Origin: Symbiodinium natans
Taxonomy: Eukaryota > Sar > Dinophyceae > Suessiales > Symbiodiniaceae
Length of the DNA stretch: 64,000 nt
Direction of reading: 5' to 3'
Assembly: GCA_905221605.1 (NCBI GenBank)
Contig: CAJNDS010002827.1
Span: 87,235 to 151,234, forward strand
Numbering within the stretch: position 1 is the stretch's first letter; every line of letters starts with the position of its first letter. Positions 60,201 through 64,000 of this stretch are shown piece by piece. A program made the position numbers and the translations under genes. Under the pieces are notes generated by a model. That model was not told the origin of the DNA, did no database searches, and saw only the letters and a program-made list of their open reading frames with translations.

Positions 60201-63182
60201 AAAATGGTTTTGCATGCTGAAAGGCAGCGTGCGTCTTGGTCCCATTCTCAATGGAGGAATGGAAGGGCGGACTGTGGAGTCGGTTCGTCTGATGCCACGT
60301 TGTTGCCGAAGCAGGGAGAAGGCCGAGGAGTATGCGTTCTACATGTGGCCAGGGTTTCTGACACCAATGAGTGTTCGGGAATGGGCATGTTGGACTCGGG
60401 AGCATCACATCCTCTCAGATCACTTCGTCCTGGTGAACAGCTTCCGCAGCAAAAGGTGTTGGTGTCTTTAGCTGTTGGATCTCGGGAGATGTGTATTACC
60501 CCAGGTGGGACCCTGGTAACTCCTGAAATGGTAGATCCACTAGTGCCAATTGGCAAAGCGAGCGCCTTGGTTGGTCTCAGAGTTCAGTGGCGTGGTGGCA
60601 AGTGCACAGCCTCACATCCTGTTCTGGGGGAACTTCGCGTTCGTGATCTGAATGGGTGCCCTTGTTTGGAAAAGGAGGTGGCGCTTCAGATCATTGATGA
60701 AATGGATTGGTGTTCACCAAAGCAAGCATTGAAGGTGGCACGTATGGTTCAAGGGTGTCCGAATACGGACAACGAGGTGGCTGTAAAAGCGTCGTTGCAA
60801 AGCGCAGCGCGGACAGCGTCAGCGAATGAGGAGGAGTTCGTCCAGGCATGCTGGCGATTTCTTCGGTGGTATTATGGGGATATACCAGAAAATATGCTGA
60901 TGGAGCTGTTGCCACGTGGAGATATTGCGGCGTTGCCTTTCAACCGTCATAAAAGGAGACGGCTGGCACGAGCAAAAAAGGTGGTGGTACACCTATTTTC
61001 GGGAAAACAAAAATGGCATTTTCCCAGTCGGGATGTGGAGGTACTGGAGCTGGATTTGAAGAAAGGCGGTGACCTACATAATTCGAGCGTCTGGAAGCAT
61101 CTTCTGCATCTGGCGGCTGAAGGAAAGGTGGTTGCTGTGGTTGGAGGACCTCCATGCAGGACAGTGTCAAGGTTGAGAGGTGAAGACGGTGGTCCACCTG
61201 TATTACGCCGGCGCTGTGGGCCTGAACGGTTGGGATTAAAGAGTCTTCCTTGGCCACATCAAGAATTAGCTCAAAAGGATGGTGTTTTACTTCTGAAGAT
61301 GCTTTTCCTATATGACGTGGCGGTGCATTCAAGGTGTGAAACTGCTGAGGTCATCAATGGAAGTTCTGTCTTCTTTGGCATGGAAAGTCCTGGGGACCCT
61401 GAACTCATAGGGAAAGATTTCTCTCAGAACGGCAAAACGGTCTTGAGTGCTGAGGATCTGATGGATGGTTCTCAGGAAGGGTTCTCAAGTCCTACCTTCT
61501 GGAGTTGGCCAGAGGTGAAAAGCTTTTGTGAGCGTTATGGAATGTACGCTGCACATTTTGATCAAGGAGCATTGGGACATGCTCTGGTGAAACCTACGAC
61601 TTTCCTGGTGTCTGATATGGAACTGTGGGAATCGTTGGAACAGGTTCGCGTGGTTGTTCCGTGGTCGGCAACATTCGCTTCTACCCTGGAAGAACGTATT
61701 GGACAATCCTCCATATGGGCGCGATGGGCGTTTGGATTGGTTAAAAGAATACGTCACAGGTTGGCACAATGGTTGCATGAGAGCGATGCTGAACGGGAAG
61801 CTATGGTGTTAAAAAAGGAAGAACGAGAAGGGACGTTACGGAGGCTGACAACGGAGGAGCGAGCTTTCCGTGACCATTGCCTAAGGGGGCATATTCCTTT
61901 CAGACGTGATTGTCAAATCTGTGTGTCTGCCGCTGGGAAGGAGCGTCGCCATTTGAGGCGGAAGCATGGGGATGCTTACACTTTATCATTGGACTTAGCG
62001 GGTCCATATAAGTGTTCAAAGGATGCTCACCAGCAGAAGCCACGACACGCTGTTATTGGTGTGTATCAATTTCCAATGTTGGATCCCAATGTGGGTCGCC
62101 CTCTGGAAAAGGAGGAAGATGCGGATGAGGTGGAAGATCAGGTGGCAGATGAAGGTGCTGGTGTCGGAGAATGGTTAGGCGATGCAGTCGCTAATTTTGA
62201 GGAGGAAGATTCTGCGCCGGTGGAACCTGCGCCAGTTCTGGAGGCAGAGGTGTTGAAAATCCAAGCTTCTGAAAAATCCTGGAAGGAACTGAAGGACCAT
62301 TTGACCCAACCTGTCCGTATGATCAACTTCGTTATGGTGGAGCCGATTGTGGATAAACAGCAAACAACTGTTTTGTCGGCAGTTCAAAGAATGATGGTGC
62401 GCTTGCAGAGACATGGGTATCCGGTGTTGAGAATCCACTCAGATCGAGCGGGGGAGTTTGTCAATGCACGCTTCCGGTCCTTTTGTGAAACTCGTCTGAT
62501 ATATAGGACCACTGGTGATCCTGGAGTCCCGCAAACCAATGGGCGTGCTGAAGCATGTGTGGGTTTATTCAAACGTGGTGTCAGGTCGCTCTTAAAGGAG
62601 GCGCGACTCGGGCCGGCGCACTGGGCACTGGCTGCTCGCCATTGGTCAATGTTACGGTGGCAGAAAGCTGAAAGGGAGTTGGGGTTGAAACCGAAAGCAT
62701 TGCTTCCCTTTGGTGCTCAAATTCAAGTCAAACGTCGTCCGTGGGAGTTGCTGGGTCCAGATGGAACAAAGAAAGGTCGGCAATGGGTCGATCGTACGCA
62801 GCCCGCGCTTCTTTTGGGTCCATGCGATGACCTACCTGGTGGTTATTGGGTGGAAGCTCAAGGGACTGCAAAAGATCCGGATGAACTGGTGTTATTTCCC
62901 TGCACTACGATTTTTTCCAATATAAAGGAACCGCCTGAATTGGAGCTGGAAGGGGTGGTAGAAGAACAGGAGCCTTCTCCTCCAGAGCATCGTCTCAAAG
63001 GGAAAAAACCGGCGCTTCGGTTCGCTGATGAGGAAGGTCCTCCTTTACCTCCGCCTCGCGATCCTCCAGTTCGCCATCGGTTAAAGGAAAAAAGCCCGGC
63101 CTCTTCACTGCGTGGTCATGTGGGCTCCTTGCGCTTGCTTCGCAAGCGGGGGGAGTCCGCCCTTAGAAATTTTCGAGGATGA
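57294..63182 (+). CDS. copia polyprotein: gag, two protease-like domains, methyltransferase-like domain, integrase
   Basis: A 1,962-codon frame (an alternative start is the Met at 57324). Helical capsid-like region at about residues 430-690. A CX9CX5CX3H finger starts at residue 714, then the CX2CX4HX4C knuckle CFECGAVGHLQPQC at 744-757. The first protease-like domain has VDTAATHLAR (Asp873, DTA instead of DTG), and the second has LDSGASHPLR (Asp1034, canonical). A domain at about 1228-1500 resembles cytosine-C5 methyltransferases: VVHLFSGK at 1230 (motif I-like), VLELD at 1250 and GGPPCRTVS with Cys1288 (motif IV). Integrase follows: HCLRGH and CQIC from His1528 for zinc, D1567, D1717 and a Glu exactly 35 residues later (D35E). 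An acidic insert of about 70 residues separates the first two catalytic Asp. The frame stops at 63182 and coding continues in +1. Confidence 0.93.
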   Translation: MVKIFRLFNAMDMMRRRSEPGLSPTANEAEVNRGDGGEERQQMVQALTDGREVAMIQQTSQVENEAVPFPAANPFWSERAHEEMRLRQSRPASLPASGGDRSGEETRRPPSLPELRDREPAPAERPSSGLMGQMERGNIGETQGEEELIPDLSGEEQGEDMAVVKRALKELLVQTKELGNRLHRVEEKSYTSAASGSASRARSTGVVDANAAYPLGMTPEKQYPPGQVFYTDGMGGFWTVLPDGTWLPIEGYDLPKGCDLQPLPEPRKGDVHVEDEKEVPMMHVAEGKKPSRLPPLNYPMGGSASGGYASGPPGLTHVPITSLPSGVDGSAALMGNQPGFVSARETSTQENSAGSGGYTMVDDVPYRWKMIAGKLELEKVPLTAFTPGMGHGLPQGPGGRVSLPPGAAVPRGMPNIGDRSGTERPEALGKHVMSLPTLADYTPSNPTALGDWIAMIEPMLSSLTDTGRVWWQSVYTKAYQAYAKWLSVSPLDRLGIKAELEGLKVVRTAHVLLEQRAVSLLLQAIPERLKTEIVSTRMLGSVMIFYKLLTVYQPGGANERSTMLNFLVQPSSATSISEAIKGVRQWAQWRSRLRELRASEPDATLLIKGLDALSSALLAKHPTVHFRVASFREKLGVDYSPTSETATQLAEMLQAEFELLLHSAGDQEVKQDSDAKKRARLNKAQKGTGDETEEGDKGKGKGKRYSGDGERPFCWMYGKTDAGCKFGSRCKFRHDKDSLERGRCFECGAVGHLQPQCPYKDGASSNVDSNPERNRSKGNSPKGGKGGKGAKWGNAKKAEVAEGGDETANAGLDKGSASPSSPSTPNQVLAEALEVLKSMKLSSAQSASSGDPSVRMLCGSGLFQQEGRVALVDTAATHLARTLFPWECLPDTTVMVQSALSGVTMRITEKGTLIREDNGPLIIPLWLILEFGANLTVINGMCHVSAKSSLDQLLWFEHGCLVMDYKTAEKMVLHAERQRASWSHSQWRNGRADCGVGSSDATLLPKQGEGRGVCVLHVARVSDTNECSGMGMLDSGASHPLRSLRPGEQLPQQKVLVSLAVGSREMCITPGGTLVTPEMVDPLVPIGKASALVGLRVQWRGGKCTASHPVLGELRVRDLNGCPCLEKEVALQIIDEMDWCSPKQALKVARMVQGCPNTDNEVAVKASLQSAARTASANEEEFVQACWRFLRWYYGDIPENMLMELLPRGDIAALPFNRHKRRRLARAKKVVVHLFSGKQKWHFPSRDVEVLELDLKKGGDLHNSSVWKHLLHLAAEGKVVAVVGGPPCRTVSRLRGEDGGPPVLRRRCGPERLGLKSLPWPHQELAQKDGVLLLKMLFLYDVAVHSRCETAEVINGSSVFFGMESPGDPELIGKDFSQNGKTVLSAEDLMDGSQEGFSSPTFWSWPEVKSFCERYGMYAAHFDQGALGHALVKPTTFLVSDMELWESLEQVRVVVPWSATFASTLEERIGQSSIWARWAFGLVKRIRHRLAQWLHESDAEREAMVLKKEEREGTLRRLTTEERAFRDHCLRGHIPFRRDCQICVSAAGKERRHLRRKHGDAYTLSLDLAGPYKCSKDAHQQKPRHAVIGVYQFPMLDPNVGRPLEKEEDADEVEDQVADEGAGVGEWLGDAVANFEEEDSAPVEPAPVLEAEVLKIQASEKSWKELKDHLTQPVRMINFVMVEPIVDKQQTTVLSAVQRMMVRLQRHGYPVLRIHSDRAGEFVNARFRSFCETRLIYRTTGDPGVPQTNGRAEACVGLFKRGVRSLLKEARLGPAHWALAARHWSMLRWQKAERELGLKPKALLPFGAQIQVKRRPWELLGPDGTKKGRQWVDRTQPALLLGPCDDLPGGYWVEAQGTAKDPDELVLFPCTTIFSNIKEPPELELEGVVEEQEPSPPEHRLKGKKPALRFADEEGPPLPPPRDPPVRHRLKEKSPASSLRGHVGSLRLLRKRGESALRNFRG

Positions 63183-64000
63183 CATGCAGGGTCTGGGGGA
63201 GCTGGAAGAAAATGCAGATGTTGAGGACAATGTTCCTGGTGATGAGTATTGGCCGACTTGCTGCTCTCCTCATGAAAATGCTTATTTGGTCTGCAAAAGT
63301 GAGACTGCCGAGGATGGAACACAGTTGGAGAAAGAAGAGCAAAAAGCCAAGTCAATGTATGAAAGGTCTATGTATGATTACGTGGACTGTGAGGAGCTTT
63401 TGGAAGGGATTGTATACCCAAAGAGGGTGAATCGAAGAGGTGGTATCAACAATTGGTGCACAAGTACGCGAGCTCTGGTGTTGGGCCACTATACTCATGG
63501 CGGAGTGTGTGGTATTACAAAAGAGACCCATCGAAGGCCATGGCTATGTCGTTATTTGGCATCATTCGTGAGGCACCACAATCCTGAAGCCAAATTTTCT
63601 GCTCTTCAGATCTCGTGCAATGCTCCGGTGTCATTGCATAGGGATAGTCACAATGAAAAACATTGCTGCAATTATGTGTGTGGTTTTGGTGACTATAAAG
63701 ATGGTCAGCTGTGGGTTGAGGATGAAAAGGTTTTGGAGGAAGGAGCTGAAGTGGTGGAACAATCCTATGGGAAGAAAGTCTTACCTGGAAAATTGGTGGA
63801 TATCCACTGGAACTTCATGTCGTTCTTTCCGAGAAAACTGCATGGTCCTATGCCTTGGAAAGGGAACAGGGTATTCTTGACAGGGTACACACCTGTTTTT
63901 ATGGAGCGTTTGAGCTACAAGGATAGGTGCTATCTTCTTCCGGAACCACAAGCTGAAGAAGGTGAAAAAAGGAAATGGTTAAAAATGACGCTGAAAGAAA
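63085..64000 (+). CDS. polyprotein continuation in +1 frame: 2-oxoglutarate/Fe(II) dioxygenase-like domain (partial)
   Basis: The +1 frame is open from 63085 to the window end with no stop. After an acidic linker it carries NAPVSLHRDSHN, a His-X-Asp pair (His codon 63637, Asp codon 63643). YVCGFGDYKDGQLWVEDE follows, then RKLHGPMPWKGNR with the distal His (codon 63841) and an Arg 27 nt later (63868). This HxD...H...R order with a G-F-x-G-x-LW strand is the signature of 2OG/Fe(II) oxygenases, the superfamily that includes TET/JBP and AlkB enzymes. Substrate cannot be read from sequence. Its place in a pol polyprotein, between integrase and the expected reverse transcriptase, is unusual. The gene continues beyond 64000. 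Confidence 0.78.
63162..63168 (+). promoter_or_regulatory. candidate +1 ribosomal frameshift site CTTAGAA
   Basis: In the zero frame the codons are GCC CTT AGA AAT TTT CGA GGA then TGA. A +1 slip from CTT to TTA gives GAA ATT TTC GAG GAT and enters the dioxygenase frame. Yeast Ty1 shifts +1 at CTT AGG C by the same leucine-tRNA slip. A 7-bp perfect hairpin (63132-63148, CGCTTGC/GCAAGCG) lies just upstream. Confidence 0.5.

Larger units (their letters stand above)
57034..64000 (+). mobile_element. second Ty1/copia-type retrotransposon, 5' part, runs off the window
   Basis: The 5' LTR end is fixed at about 57261 by a primer-binding site at 57262. Its start cannot be fixed because the 3' LTR is outside the window. 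Candidate TG starts are near 57034 and 57172, so the left edge given here is provisional. Domain order is gag, tandem protease-like domains, methyltransferase-like domain, integrase, then dioxygenase-like domain. Reverse transcriptase and RNase H are expected beyond 64000. Codon use is more A/T-rich than in the minus-strand element, so they are different families. Confidence 0.9.

Noticed and set aside
1-64000. tRNA, rRNA and bacterial-type promoters or ribosome-binding sites
   Set aside because: No cloverleaf, rRNA signature or Shine-Dalgarno-led compact ORFs seen; gene structure is intron-rich eukaryotic.

Overview
The window reads as nuclear DNA of a dinoflagellate. The evidence is threefold. 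First, host genes are split into many short exons (36-115 nt), and most readable introns start with GC, some with GA, instead of GT. Second, two very large Ty1/copia-type retrotransposon coding regions are present. Third, extreme low-complexity tracts are scattered through the non-coding DNA. I cannot fix the genus from sequence alone.

Layout. Most host exons in 0.8-23 kb, 38.8-45.7 kb and 47.3-54.7 kb lie on the minus strand, as expected for unidirectional dinoflagellate gene arrays. Two host genes can be recognised. One is a CDC14-like dual-specificity phosphatase at 0.85-5.7 kb: thirteen exons, an intact phosphatase loop split by an intron, and nine of ten well-defined introns with GC donors. 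The other is a protein with three KH RNA-binding domains at 53.25-54.71 kb, each domain spread over two or three exons. The remaining minus-strand exon clusters look coding but I recognise no family. A few plus-strand exons occur near 10-11 kb, 17 kb and 55-56 kb.

Mobile DNA. A complete LTR retrotransposon on the minus strand (27441-36373) sits in a long pyrimidine tract, flanked by a GTAATA duplication. Its two 133-bp LTRs are identical, so it is a recent insertion. It encodes gag-protease and integrase-reverse transcriptase-RNase H, but its frame is broken between protease and pol. A second copia-type element on the plus strand starts near 57.1-57.3 kb and runs off the window. Its 1,962-codon polyprotein holds gag with CCCH and CCHC zinc fingers, two tandem aspartic-protease-like domains, a domain resembling DNA cytosine-C5 methyltransferases (motif GGPPC) and an integrase. 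A +1-shifted continuation then carries a 2-oxoglutarate/Fe(II) dioxygenase-like domain. One mobile element with a possible cytosine-methyl writer and a possible oxidising eraser is the most interesting thing here.

Repeats. A dispersed family (about 4.2, 18.8, 41.4 and 45.9 kb, all in the same orientation) carries expanding C-runs. There are also telomere-like TTTAGGG-rich DNA at 25.1-25.6 kb, a 111-bp hairpin element at 26.1 kb, and several mini- and microsatellites. I saw no tRNA, rRNA, CRISPR array or bacterial operon.
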